NCBI GenBank assembly: GCA_018873225.1
Contig: JAEILZ010000001.1
Location: forward strand, 868,001-932,000
Direction: 5' to 3'
Length of the DNA: 64,000 bases
Source of the DNA: [Phialemoniopsis] sp. UDSM-2020
Taxonomy: Eukaryota; Ascomycota; Sordariomycetes; Thyridiales; Thyridiaceae
This document shows positions 44,292-54,768 of the stretch, one piece after another. The position numbers and the translations under genes are program-made. The notes under the pieces were generated by a model that was given only the letters and a program-made list of their open reading frames with translations, did no database searches and had not been told where the DNA came from. Every line of letters starts with the position of its first letter. Position 1 is the stretch's first letter.

Positions 44292-46303
44292 TCAAGTCAA
44301 AGGCCCATCAACTGCACGGGTCAGCAATTAGCACCTTTCAAGTCTTGGAAGAACTTGGGGTATGTGATGTACTTACTCATAGTCTTGATTGCCATCCGTC
44401 CATCCGGGCCTTTGCCTTCTCTCATGGTCTTGAAAGCCAAGGGGGCGTCGGCGAATGAGAATCTAAATGGCCGTTAGTGTACTTGAGGGGAACCTTCTGT
44501 TGCTCAAAGATCTTGCCGGTGTGTTAGAAGGGGCTTCAAGTTGATTCGATCTTGGCGGACAAGGTCGATAGCCAGCGCGTAACAATTGGGCCCGTACTAT
44601 GTCACTCCAGCGTCAGTCAAGTGCTTCGAATGGGTCAATGATGGCAACAGACTCTTAGGCTTCCTTTCAATGTGACTTCCCTACAGTAAAGTGTTAGCTA
44701 AGCTCATCGGTTGAGGAAAATAAGTGACGCAACTTACTTGTTCACAAATATAGACATGGGGATAAGGTTGTTAGCTGGGCCAGCTCCAACTTGGACGCAG
44801 ACGCCGCGACGTTTGACCAGCCAGATACCGGTCTGCACGCAAACCTCGGCACCGGAACACTCGACTACCAGGTCGATACCTTCACCACGCTCTGCGAACC
44901 CAAACTTGTTCATGATTTCCTTGCCCTGATTAAAGTCGGTCAGTCGCGCTGTTCTGTGAGTTTCGGATCTGTCTCTCACATGTCGTTTCGAGTACGTCAT
45001 ATTGTCCTCGCCGTCTAGTTTCGGAATGGCCTGGTGAACGTCCGTGGCGACATACTCTTTGGCGAAGGCAAGCCTGGCTTCGTTCACATCGATGGCCAAG
45101 ATTCTTCGAGCACCCAAGGCCTTACATACAGCCATAGTCCTGAGAGGCTTTAGTGAACAGCTTGCCTTTACGACGCATTTGAAAAATGCTCACAAGAGGC
45201 CAACAGGCCCGGCACCAAAGACTGCGACGTTGGCGTTATGTTGCATCTTCGCCACGCTGGCGACCGCCATGACGGCCACTGCGAGGGGCTCGACCTGCAT
45301 TCTGGTGTCAGTGCTGCACACAAAATCCTAAATCTGGATGGCATACCAAAGCGCCTTCTTCCAACGAGATACTCTGCATCAGATGTCAGCTTCGATTCTT
45401 CTTATGTGTGCTGTGTTACACTAAGAACCGACCTCTGGAAGCTTGTAACAGCTAAAACGTAGCCATATATGTTAACGTTCGGTTTCCGATATCCCCTCAC
45501 CAACGCAACTTACAAGTCGGCAGGAATGGTGAAAAAGCCCTGTAGGGTACCATCGAACCCGTCTGCCGCTGCGAAGAGAAAGTCGCCGCATTGTCCATCT
45601 GCAAGCTCGCTATCAGCCTTGAATGAGCGCACCCTCTGCAAAAATTGCCTTACATTCTCCTTGCTTGCAAAAGTCACATCGTCTGCAGCAGATTCCGGGC
45701 TGCGTTGTAGAACATCAGTTGCTGTTCGAGCCGAACCGATAGAAGAAGCGAGAATCGTACCTCCATTGCTACACGGTCTCCCACTTTTAGCGATGTGACC
45801 CGCGAACCAACTATTGGCCATATCAATACGGGAACTGTTCAATCGAAGGCTTGTATCCTTGTCACCAACCCTTCGCGACAATCCCAGCAGCTTCGTGTCC
45901 CAGAATAAGGTCGCCATCGAATGTTGATTCGCCAGCCTAAAGCCACAACGTCAGAGCTCCGTGTCAGGAAATTTGATCCATTGACAACTCACCCGGCCTT
46001 CGAGGAAAAGGTGCATATCGGAGCCGCTACAAATACACAGCCGTCAGTAAACTAAGAGAACGCGTGGCCCTCTCTGCGTGAATCACCCACCATAGTCCAG
46101 TCTTTTTCGGCGCAACCACTACACTGATCGTTTGCATCAGCCTCAAGATGCTCGTTTAGTTTCGCGCATCATGCTAACTCTCTTACTCACTCGTATTCAC
46201 CAGGCTCGGTAGGCATAGGCCGTGTTTGCATTTTGAGCTCCCCGATGCCTGTCATGACACAGGCATGGTTCTCTGACGGAATTGCGTGCTCGGCCATTGT
46301 CAT
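44292..46303 (-). CDS. Zinc-dependent MDR dehydrogenase, sorbitol/xylitol dehydrogenase-like, 16 exons
   Basis: Sixteen exons (first 46191..46303, last 44292..44311) in 2 kb give 378 residues. Others, 5' to 3': 46091..46123, 45993..46026, 45870..45936, 45761..45810, 45654..45699, 45514..45598, 45433..45451, 45347..45373, 45194..45294, 44980..45139, 44738..44925, 44653..44680, 44597-1..44517 (44517..44596), 44377..44462. Catalytic zinc ligands match sorbitol dehydrogenase: Cys49, His74, Glu75 and Glu160. The structural zinc lobe is intact (Cys104, 107, 110, 118). The Rossmann motif is GAGPVG (185-190), and Asp209 in ILAIDVNEARL suggests NAD+. The fourteenth exon is followed by a GC-AG intron (CACCG|GCAAGA). 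It probably oxidises a polyol to a ketose, feeding the DAK-type kinase. Ends KTMIDGPLT. Confidence 0.9.
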
Positions 46304-47156
46304 GCGTACTTGCTCTGTCACGACGGTGAGGTAAGACTGGTGCTGCTGCAGTCGATTTGGAGCGCGATACACTATGTGTAAGTCGAGTGATCACAACAGC
46401 TTTGCGAAAATGGATTTCTTGAAAATGCTCATCGTTCTTTCGTTCCTCGGTCCGCAGATTTGCCAACCCGCTCATGACGTCTGGATATCGGAGGTGGATT
46501 GTCCAGACGCTCTTCCGTTCGTGGAGCTTGACTCCGCATCATTGACCGTTCAACCGCTATGCCGTTGAAAGGTGGGTGTCACTGATCGAAGCAGATCGTC
46601 ATGGTCCGGGGACTCCATGCATGGATGTGGCTAGCTTGCTTGAGGTCGCTGGTGGGGTAGGAATATGGCGGCGGCAATGCGGATGGCGGACGTTCCGCCT
46701 TCCCGCCAACCACTTCCACGTAGCCGCATGCACGTTGTGTCTTGATCATGGCCGCCTCTCCGCCTCTCCCGCGATCCCGCTCTGACTGTTGATAATATGG
46801 TCAACTGGTCAACCAGTGCCACTCCATCTGATGCCAACTTTCGTGTGCCACTTGGCATCAACCGAGACGTTCTTTTCGCGGTCTGTAGAAACTTGCCTCG
46901 TGGACTAAAGGAATTGTCAGGTAGGGATAGGAGTAGCACATGCATACAAGTCAACATCTGCACATGCCATAGCTGCGTAATTATGGCCTGATACGTCTTT
47001 GAACACCACAGTGGGATAAGCATAAAAATGACCTTGAGAAGTCCATCTAATCTCAAGCGTACCCTAGGGTGCATTACCTCTGTATACCCACTGTCAACTG
47101 CCTGTTGCAACACCCTAAACTTCACCTACCGTACAAGCGTGTGGCCCAAAGCAACT
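46304..47156. other. Divergent promoter region of MDR dehydrogenase and dioxygenase
   Basis: 853 bp between the divergent starts, holding the CGG-rich block 46666-46710 with a cluster motif. If the upstream in-frame ATG at 47028 of the dioxygenase is used, the region is 130 bp shorter. Confidence 0.55.
46679..46690 (+). promoter_or_regulatory. Cluster CGG direct-repeat element
   Basis: gcggatggcgga, identical to the first 12 bases of the copy at 40048 and followed by cgttccgcc, which adds an inverted half-site. It lies 375 bp from the dehydrogenase start and about 470 bp from the dioxygenase start. Confidence 0.5.
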
Positions 47157-48218
47157 ATGGCAACAACCACTACTACCACAACTCAATCACCCACCGTCCA
47201 GCAGGGCGCTCTTAAGTATGTTTACGGAACTTCCAAGTCACAACATCAAGCAGTTCCTAACCACACGACTAGACTAGGACATGGCTACGGCGACTTCCGC
47301 GATGATCTCTTCAGCAAAGGCTACGCCGTCGTCAAGGGAGCGATCCCAGCCGACAGGGCCCGGCAGTACCAGCAACGAGCCTTTGACTGGCTGACGTCCT
47401 TCGGCACACCGCTCGACATCGCCAAGCCGGAGACGTGGACGGCGGAGAACCTGCCCGTGCAGAGCAAACTCAACACGTTTGACAACTACTGCGTCGTGCA
47501 CGAGAAGTTTATGTGGGACGCGCGCACCGAGCCGGGTGTCGTCGACGCCTTCGCTAAGGTCTGGGGAACAGACGAGCTACTCGTGTCATTCGACTCGCTC
47601 AACGTAACCTTCCCCAACCGCGCGGACAAGCCACCGCGCGCACCGTGGCCGCACGTCGACCAGAGCCCGATGAAGCGCGGTCTGCACTGTGTGCAGGGCA
47701 TCATCAACCTCAGTTCAGCTGGCGCTGAAGATGGCTCGCTGATGGTCCTACATGGCTCCAACGCGGCCAATGACGAGTTCTTCGACACGCAGACTGACCC
47801 GAGCAACTGGGAGGTCAAGGACTGGCGGCGCTTCAGTGAAGATGAGATGAAGTGGTTCGAGTCGAAAGGCCTGAAGCCTATCAAGGTACACGCTGAGCCG
47901 GGCGATCTGATCCTGTGGGACTCGAGGACGGTGCACTGGGGAGGCGAGCCGACTGCCAAGAGCGACACAATCCGGACTGTCATATACGCATCTTACTCCC
48001 CTGCCAAGATGGCCACCAAGGAGGCCATTGCTGAGAAGGTCCGCGTGTTTGAGCAATATGGTGCTACCACACACTGGGCGCATGACAACATCTACCTACG
48101 ACCACTGCTAGCCCGTTTGCCGGACGGATCGCTGGATCCACGCAACAGGAGCGAACCAAGAGAGAAGCCAGAGATGACGGAGCAGCTGTTGAAGCTCGCC
48201 GGTGTTAAGTCATACTGA
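47157..48218 (+). CDS. PhyH-family Fe(II)/2-oxoglutarate dioxygenase
   Basis: Intronless. The ATG at 47157 (MATTTTTTTQSPTV) gives 353 residues; an in-frame ATG at 47028 would add 43 residues without family character. The phytanoyl-CoA dioxygenase fold is shown by the iron triad His166-x-Asp168 (WPHVDQSP) and distal His260 in DSRTVHWGGEP, and by GIINLSSAGAEDGSLMVLHGS before it. The arginine that binds 2-oxoglutarate is probably in DTIRTVIYASY. The family hydroxylates small molecules, some on sugars, lipids, sulfonates or alkaloids. No peroxisomal or secretion signal. Its position between a polyol dehydrogenase and a kinase, under a shared motif, suggests it modifies the cluster's substrate, for instance by removing a substituent. 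Confidence 0.88.
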   Translation: MATTTTTTTQSPTVQQGALKYVYGTSKSQHQAVPNHTTRLGHGYGDFRDDLFSKGYAVVKGAIPADRARQYQQRAFDWLTSFGTPLDIAKPETWTAENLPVQSKLNTFDNYCVVHEKFMWDARTEPGVVDAFAKVWGTDELLVSFDSLNVTFPNRADKPPRAPWPHVDQSPMKRGLHCVQGIINLSSAGAEDGSLMVLHGSNAANDEFFDTQTDPSNWEVKDWRRFSEDEMKWFESKGLKPIKVHAEPGDLILWDSRTVHWGGEPTAKSDTIRTVIYASYSPAKMATKEAIAEKVRVFEQYGATTHWAHDNIYLRPLLARLPDGSLDPRNRSEPREKPEMTEQLLKLAGVKSY

Positions 48219-48386
48219 ACTAGATAATGTACTTCAAATAGCAACACGTTCATTCCAGTTCGAATGAACCAATCTTGAAACGAGCTCTCGAGTCTGAATG
48301 TAAAATTGGGCGCCCATATAAGCCATGTGAAATGCGCATCCGGAAGTGGATGTTCTGGGTTGGTGTTGGCCGCATCCCGCCTTGCA

Positions 48387-48393
48387 TATAAAG
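48387..48393 (+). promoter_or_regulatory. TATA-like box of the kinase gene
   Basis: tataaag, 93 bp before the ATG at 48480, in the 261-bp gap after the dioxygenase gene. Confidence 0.4.
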
Positions 48394-48479
48394 TTGCCAT
48401 CCCCGCCTCCGACTAGTCCTTTGGCCGAGCAGATCCTTACAAATTTATCAACGGATTTGCTCCCTCGGATGCCGAAATC

Positions 48480-49276
48480 ATGACTGCCAAGCCCGTCTCG
48501 TTTCAGGACGAAGTTGAGCGCCTAGCGTTTAAGCTCAGAGGTTTATCTTAAAGAAGAACAACAATCAGACGGTGCTAATCATTCTTCAATAGACAAGCTG
48601 GACGAGGCCAATGGAGACAAGAGGATTGTAGTGGGCATCTGTGGCGTCCCTGGCTCAGGTGAGATATTCCCATAAATTGAGTGAATGTTGGTCGCTAATC
48701 TCAGCCTTACGAATAGGAAAGACGACCATCGCTGCAGCAGTGACTGCTCGCCTCAACGAGCTTGAAGGCACGGAACCCATCGCCATGGCTCTTCCCATGG
48801 ATGGCTTTCACCTAACTCGAGCCCAACTCCGCGCGATGCCCAACCCTGATGAAGCAACCCATCGGCGCGGCGCCGCCTTCACATTTGACAGTGGCGGGTT
48901 TGTCACCCTAATTCGAAGCTTGAAAGCTATTCCGAGGACCACAGTCTACGCTCCGGCGTTTGACCACGCAGTCAAAGACCCTGCGGCCGATGCCATTGTT
49001 GTGAGCGCCGCGGCGCGCATCGTGCTGGTCGAAGGCAACTACTGCGCCCTGGATCGAGAGCCTTGGAAGACAGCGGCACGGCTCATGGACGAGCTCTGGT
49101 ACGTGGATGTGACTCCCACGGTCGCACATGCGCGCCTGGCCAAGCGACATCTGGCTAGCGGGATTGTGGCGGATGAGAATGAGGCGTGGGAGAGGGCGCG
49201 CGGCACGGACGAGATGAACGCCCAGGACATCCGGTCTCACAGGCTTCCTTGTAATGAAACTATCATGGTAGCCTGA
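48480..49276 (+). CDS. P-loop small-molecule kinase (uridine kinase/phosphoribulokinase superfamily, FrcK-like)
   Basis: Three exons, 48480..48540, 48593..48658 and 48717..49276, give 228 residues. Walker A is GVPGSGKT (38-45), split by the second intron. MDGFHLTRAQL is the substrate-side DGFH motif of this superfamily; PDEATHRRGAAFTFD and VYAPAFDHAVKDP follow, as in fungal YFH7/FrcK-type kinases and pantothenate/uridine kinase relatives. VLVEGNYCALD carries the Walker-B-like Glu, and AKRHLASGI the lid arginine. It lacks the nucleoside-specific parts of uridine kinase, so a sugar or ketose acceptor is plausible. It is co-directional with the dioxygenase gene and ends 61 bp from the convergent SDR. 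Confidence 0.87.
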
Positions 49277-49337
49277 ATAAAAAAAAACCAATCATAGTGG
49301 CTAAAACTTCATTCAATCCGTTGTCTCTGACTGATGA

Positions 49338-50323
49338 TCACCAAGCACAATGTCCTCCATCAACCCTCAGGTCAGCTGCCGTCATGTAGCTGCTGCCATC
49401 ACCAAGCAAGAACAGCACCGGTGCCCGAAACTCGTCCACGCTGCTCAATCGATATAGCATGTTGTCACCAGTCCACTGCTCCTCCATGCCAGGCTTCTTC
49501 AGCGCCTCCGCCGTTGCTGGGGTGCGGATGTACCCCGGCGACAGGGTGTTGACGCGGATCAGCGGCATGCCGACGCGGGATCCCCACTCGGCCGCCAGCG
49601 AGCGGGCAAGCTGCAGCACGCCCGACTTGGAGGCATTGTAGGCCGCCGTGTCGACGCCCTTGTTGACCACCGTGCCGCTCATGCTAGCCACGAGGACCAT
49701 GCTGCCTCCCTCGCGCATCTCGCGCGCCGCGGCCTGGGCTACGGCGAAAGTGCCGACGAGGTTGATGTCAGTCAGGCGGCGGAAGCGTTCGACGGAGAAG
49801 TCCACAGCTGGGTCGTTGTCGGAGACGCCGGCGCAGGATACGAGGCCGCGGATCGGGTGACGCAGGGTCGGGACGAAGCTCGCGAAGGTCGAGTTTATCG
49901 CAGAGGCGCTTGTTACGTCAAGCCGGTGATAGCTTATTTGTTGGCCATTCGCCTGGGCTACGCTGAGCAGGTGCTCTGCTTGTCGTTAGCTTCTCATAGC
50001 GGAAGAGCATGCTAAGCTAGTTAGTGTAAGGGCTTTTTTCAGCACTCACTCCAGGGCTCCTCCGGAGGCGCTTGGACGACATCGAGGCAGACAACATCGC
50101 CGCCGCTTTCGAGCACTGTTTCTGCTACTTGGACGCCGAGATAGCCTGCACCGCCCGTGACTGTTGGACTCTGTTAGCTCGGGCTTCACATGGACATCAT
50201 CTGCTAAGGACACTCACTGAGTACAGTGCGGCTGTCTAGCCGGAACAGGTCTGCTGTGGCTACATGCGCGCCACCCTGCCGAGGCTTCACCTCGCGGAAT
50301 TTGGGATCTGCTGTATTACTCAT
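49338..50323 (-). CDS. Short-chain dehydrogenase/reductase (SDR)
   Basis: Exons (transcript order) 50218..50323, 50050..50160 and 49338..49975 give 284 residues. Cofactor loop TGGAGYLG with an Asp after the second strand (VVCLDVV), indicating NAD(H). LVSCAGVS stands in place of NNAG. Catalytic serine lies in LVASMSGT and Tyr-x-x-x-Lys in AAYNASKSG. It ends SPGYIRTPATAEAL and ADLRVDGGHCAW. It resembles NAD-dependent xylitol/arabinitol (LXR/ArDH-type) and sorbose reductase-like fungal SDRs, though the exact substrate is not decided. It is divergent from the next SDR across a 509-bp region with a cluster motif. Confidence 0.89.
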
Positions 50324-50832
50324 CCTGGGTACTAGGAAGTCGTCGTTGTGCTGCTGTCTGCTGCCATGCGACACAGCTGGAGCTCTTCACGACATGACTT
50401 TATCAAGAGGCAGCTGTCGTTGCCGAAACGCAGCGGAGATCCCACCTACCGCCGTCGCGTGTAAGCAACCACACAGGCCATTCTCGAGGACGATAGCGCG
50501 GTACATCAGTGGAGAGGGAGCTGTGTAAGGCGGGGATTCCGCCCTTCCGCTGCACCGCCGGACCCCGCCTCGGTACCGTTCAGCGGGCGGCAAATGCTAC
50601 AGTAGAGACTTCGAACCCGGCGTCTCCCCTCGATGGCATTACACAATCTAGAAGGCGCACTTATGGTGTAAAGAAAGAAGTACCCGAGCATGTGATGTTT
50701 AATAGATTCCTTCCTCAAAGCTGAGATTTTGTCTTCTGCAATTAAGCAAACCGTATCTGACCTTTGTTGTGCTACGATCGAGTTGCTTTCGCTGAACTAC
50801 ACTACGTCTTTGTACTCCATCTTCAAGTAGTC
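50324..50832. other. Divergent promoter region of two SDR genes
   Basis: 509 bp between divergent starts with a CGG/CCG-rich core at 50528-50592 holding a cluster-type element on the minus strand. Confidence 0.55.
50537..50550 (-). promoter_or_regulatory. Cluster-type CGG direct-repeat element
   Basis: On the minus strand gcggaagggcggaa, resembling the copy at 35282. Further CGG triplets follow (ccgccggaccccgcc). It is central between the two divergent SDR genes. Confidence 0.4.
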
Positions 50833-51788
50833 ATGTCTGCTCCTAACACACCAATGGTCCCTAGGCCCTTGGAGGGCCAGGTCGCCATCGTGACAGGCGC
50901 ATTCCGCGGTAAGCCAGGAGTCCTTTTTCACTCCGAAGTGCGTTCAAAAACGTTCAATCTGACTTTGCTCTCTCTCCAACAGGTATCGGCGCAGCCATCT
51001 CCCGGCACCTAGCCAAGAATGGCGCTTCGATCCTGGGCATCTACACCTCCGACTCATCGACCAAGTCCGCCGAGCAGATGGTCCACGAGTTCACCACCGA
51101 ATACAAGGTTAAGGCCCACGCCCTCAAGACAGACCTCCAAGACTCCGACGCCGCGGGCCCCGCCATCGTCGCCACCGCCAAGCAACACTTCTCCAAAGCC
51201 GACGGCTCCCTCGTGATCGACATCCTCATCAACAACGCCGGCGTCGGCGGCGACTACCCCCTGGGAGAAGTCCCCGTCGCCGAGTTCCACCGCATCTACG
51301 CCGTCAACGTGCTGGCGCCCATCGTCGTCACGCAGGCCGTCCTGCCGTACCTGCCCCGGGACCGCTCCGGGCGCATCGTCAACATGTCGTCGGTCGCGTC
51401 GACGATGGGCTTCAAGACGCACACGCTGTACGGCGGCACGAAAGCCGCGCTCGAGGCCATGACGCGCACGTGGGCGCGCGAGCTCGCCGAGCGGGCGACC
51501 GTCAACGCCGTCAACCCGGGCCCCGTCGAGGGCGACATGTACTGGGCCGCCGGCGAGCAGTTCTGGAAGCAGCTCGAGCCGTTCCAGATGATTGCGCCGC
51601 TGACGCCCGTGCGCGAGGGGGTCGACAGGCCGGAGCTGCTGAAGCTGGCAAATGACAAGATGGCGGGCAGGCGCCCGGCGTACTGGACCGAGGTCGCTGC
51701 CATTGTGGCCATGTTGTGTGGTCCGGATTCTTCGTGGTGCACTGGCAGTGTGGTGTGCGCCAACGGCGGAATGCGGTTCTCGACGTAA
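50833..51788 (+). CDS. Short-chain dehydrogenase/reductase (SDR)
   Basis: Two exons, 50833..50908 and 50983..51788, give 293 residues. The TGAFRGIG cofactor loop is split by the intron. ILINNAGVGG, active-site serine in IVNMSSVAST, Tyr-x-x-x-Lys as LYGGTKAAL, and NPGPVEGDMYW mark a classical SDR of the versicolorin-reductase/3-ketoacyl-ACP-reductase-like subgroup. The end is SVVCANGGMRFST, with NGG in place of DGG. No Asp follows the second strand (ILGIYTSDSST), favouring NADP(H). GC content is higher than in its neighbours. It is tail-to-tail with the regulator gene, 85 bp between stop codons. Confidence 0.88.
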
Positions 51789-51873
51789 ATAGATTTGAGC
51801 CAGTAAAATGGAAATGTCTTGCACTTATATCTATCACAGCTCAGTTTCGGCCGGAGTGTGATCGCTAACCAAG

Positions 51874-54226
51874 TCATGTTCTGATATGTAGTGAAGAGCG
51901 TCTGAAAGCGCTGGTAAGCTTTTGCTTCTGCTGAATGGTCTTCAATATGCACACGCTCGCTTCGGCGCTGGACTCCGGGGTTGCCCATCGCTGTGCCGAG
52001 GCAATGACTTTGCCCAGGAGCTCCGTGATGTCGGGTACGAGGTGGCTGAGCAAGACGCTCGAGGATGCCATTGTTAGCACGAATGCAGACGATAAGGACC
52101 TATTTGGGAATCAGTGTGTCAGGCCATGGCCATCGGTAATACAAAGGAGTTAATGTCTTACGCTTGAATGATCATCCAGGTGTACTGCGATCGCTTGAGT
52201 AACGGGTGCGCGGCGGTGTAGATGTAGTTCCGACAGCTCTCGATGCAGATTTTGGAGTACTCCATCACGTATGTGGGTACCTCTTGGGGGTTATTTGCTG
52301 AGGCCGCATACAGCAGACACGGACGAGAAATGATGTGCCTGGCGGACCAGTACCTCAGTCGTAGCCATGCCTCCTGCAGGTCGCGAGGGACAGTGGTACT
52401 CAGATCGGGCTTGATCACGTCCGGAAGCGAGTAATACCAGGTGTCAAGCTGTCGAGCTAATTCTGATACCACGCCTTTGAGCGATGTCGTTGTCGAGGTT
52501 GCAGGTGATGGTGCGGACGGCTCATTCGTTGCGCTCGTATCTTGCGGGCTTGCCATGACGGAGGGCTTTGGGCCTGCTGCGTACATGGTGTTGTGTATCC
52601 TGTTGAGTAATCTTCTGACGGAGCAGAGAGCGAGAAATATCAGAGCGTCACGGTCCACGCCGTGGCCGAAGCGTGGGAAATGCATTCGGTCAATGACGAG
52701 CTCAATACCACTTCGTGGGAGGTGGAACTCAGCCATGCTATCACTAAAAAGCCTGTTAACACCCAGGATTCTGGTGATATACTCCATCTAATGCCTTACC
52801 ATTCGAGGAGAAAGGTCGTCCAACACAACCGACCGACCATATTGCTCTGCTCTTCGGACAAGGGATTGTCTCCGGATCTGTTTCGCTGTCAGCCATGACT
52901 TTGTCTCTTCTCGGCATGTACTTTCTGACGTACTGGGAGGTGATCATCTGAAGTTTTGTTGACGCCATGTAGACCAGCTTCCAAGCTGGAAGGGGCGCCT
53001 CCATGTAGCCCATGTAAATGGACGCGAGTACCAGGCCGAGAGGAAGGGAAGTGCTGATACCAAAGGACATGATCCATTGCGATGTGAGGATCTGATACGC
53101 AGGAGAGAAGTACTCAACTCCATTCCCCGCATCCATATACTGTCCGATACTTTCTTCGGCTGCCGAGTGGAGAGCTAGCTTGCCCAACGCCAGGACGATC
53201 AGACAGACAGCTGTCTCGGCATCATCTTGACCACCTCCACGGAGAACAGTGTCGAATGTAAGAGACAATGCCTGCTGATCCAGGATTGGGAAGCTTGGGT
53301 GGATATCTGAGAAGAATTTGGCCAAGTAGATATCTGTGACCTCTTTCCGAAGGTCCAGAGTTGCGAGAATCAATGACATGTCCTGGGCAGCATGGACCTG
53401 GTGTACTGCCCCCCTGTGCGACTCGATCTGATAGAAGAAATCGTTGGGATATTCACCAATCAAGCGGCGAATCTGGGGCAAGGCAAACATGCTTCCCGTC
53501 GTGGTATTATGTCGCACAGGTATTGTGAAGGGGTTGTCCTGATCATCGTCCACGCCGTCTGGAGAACTATGCTGTTCGACGTGAACGACTAGACTGGGAT
53601 TCATGGCCATAGATGCATGGCCCAACGGTTGTACGAATGGTGACACGGGCCCCGGGTCGAAAGCAGAAAGGAAAGAGGCATATTGGGGATGGTCGAGCGT
53701 CGAGGTATCGCCGGGTGCCACATTCAGATGGGTATCACCGCTGATCGGAGTCGGGACTTGTTCTATGGAATTGCTTTCGGCATACGGGCTGAGCGTGGAG
53801 GTGCCCGGTGACTCAGCAACCTCTTGCTGAGATGGGTGATCTTCGGCCTCACGCCGTTTCGGTGACTGCTGATGCTTGAGCAGGGCTTCCAGCTGATCAA
53901 GACGACGAAGGAGAGCCTCGTTGGAGCCTTTGTCGGTAGCTGCGGTCTTTTCTTGTCTGTGTTCATGTCAGAACCCCTTGATCCATCTTGGCTCATGACC
54001 GCCGCAAGGCCTAGCAAGGGACGATACCTTTCACTAACAGGATCCGGGTACTCGCACTCCACCCCGGACTCGTTGCACAGGCTGCATGAGGGCCTTCTAG
54101 CATCGCATCGTCTCTTTCTGCAAACGCTTGGGTCAGTCCTTGGGACAGCATCATGAATGGTAACTGAACAGACCTATGCCGACAGAAGAAACAGGCGACA
54201 GACGCCCGCTTCCGTGGATAATTCAT
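51874..54226 (-). CDS. Zn2Cys6 transcription factor of the cluster
   Basis: Exons (transcript order) 54174..54226, 54028..54117, 52934..53956, 52800..52877, 52162..52743, 51874..52099 give 683 residues. The zinc cluster is Cys12, 15, 22, 29, 32 and 39 (ACFFCRHRKRRCDARRPSC...), joined across the first intron, followed by a basic linker and a heptad-like LLRRLDQLEALLKHQQ helix for dimerisation. The middle homology region is recognisable: YLAKFFSDIHPSFPILD, AWKLVYMASTKLQMITSQ, then SEEQSNMVGRLCWTTFLLEC and LPRSGIELVIDRM, which resemble the fungal_trans blocks. It should be a nuclear activator. Its central location and the repeated CGG elements make it the candidate pathway regulator. Confidence 0.88.
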
Positions 54227-54768
54227 ATGGGCCAACTCCGGGTCGCAGCACCAGCGCTACAGGTTCCGGGTCATCGGGTACAGGAAAAGGATCTATGATC
54301 AGGGGCGTTGATACCAATGCTCCTTCCTGGGGAAGAGGATGTTGCCAGAGTCAGAGCACAGGCATTCCCCGCAACATGACGGACTGCACGCACGCGCGCT
54401 GCGGGGGTTTGAGGGTGTGGGTGAAGGTGGGGAATGAAGATGGAGAACCACCCCCTGACCGTCACTTATTCTTGAATCGGGGTATTCATGTTATGCAATT
54501 AAGCGGACGACGAGGATCCCGACCACGAACCCACTCCGACATCGCCACTGATGCAGTATGAGGTGTCCTGATATGCATGCAAGAGTCATTTCACTGTGTT
54601 GACACATCATGGAAATCTTTGACAATTGGATGGCCGCCGCGTATCCTGACACGCAGCAGATGATATCGTGGTGTACCGCATTCAGTATAAGACCCTCTGC
54701 CTTTCACCATCCGTCTGCCATTTACTCAATAACTCAACAAGATAACATCTCTCGCGCCTTCTCCTAGT
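54227..54768. other. Divergent promoter region of regulator and MFS gene
   Basis: 542 bp between the divergent starts. A weak relative of the cluster motif (ggatggccgccgcg near 54628) is present; no perfect copy. Confidence 0.5.

Noticed and set aside
47028..47156. Upstream in-frame extension of the PhyH dioxygenase
   Set aside because: The extra 43 residues show no targeting signal or family similarity; the ATG at 47157 opens a more typical N-terminus.
50570..50640. ttcgaaccc-like tRNA B-box on the minus strand
   Set aside because: No matching A-box, acceptor stem or anticodon arm could be drawn.
52878..52933. Reading the regulator gene straight through this segment in one frame
   Set aside because: The continuous frame gives sequence unlike the middle homology region. 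Removing a 56-nt GT-AG intron here restores SEEQSNMVGRLCWTTFLLEC and the conserved GIELVIDRM block.
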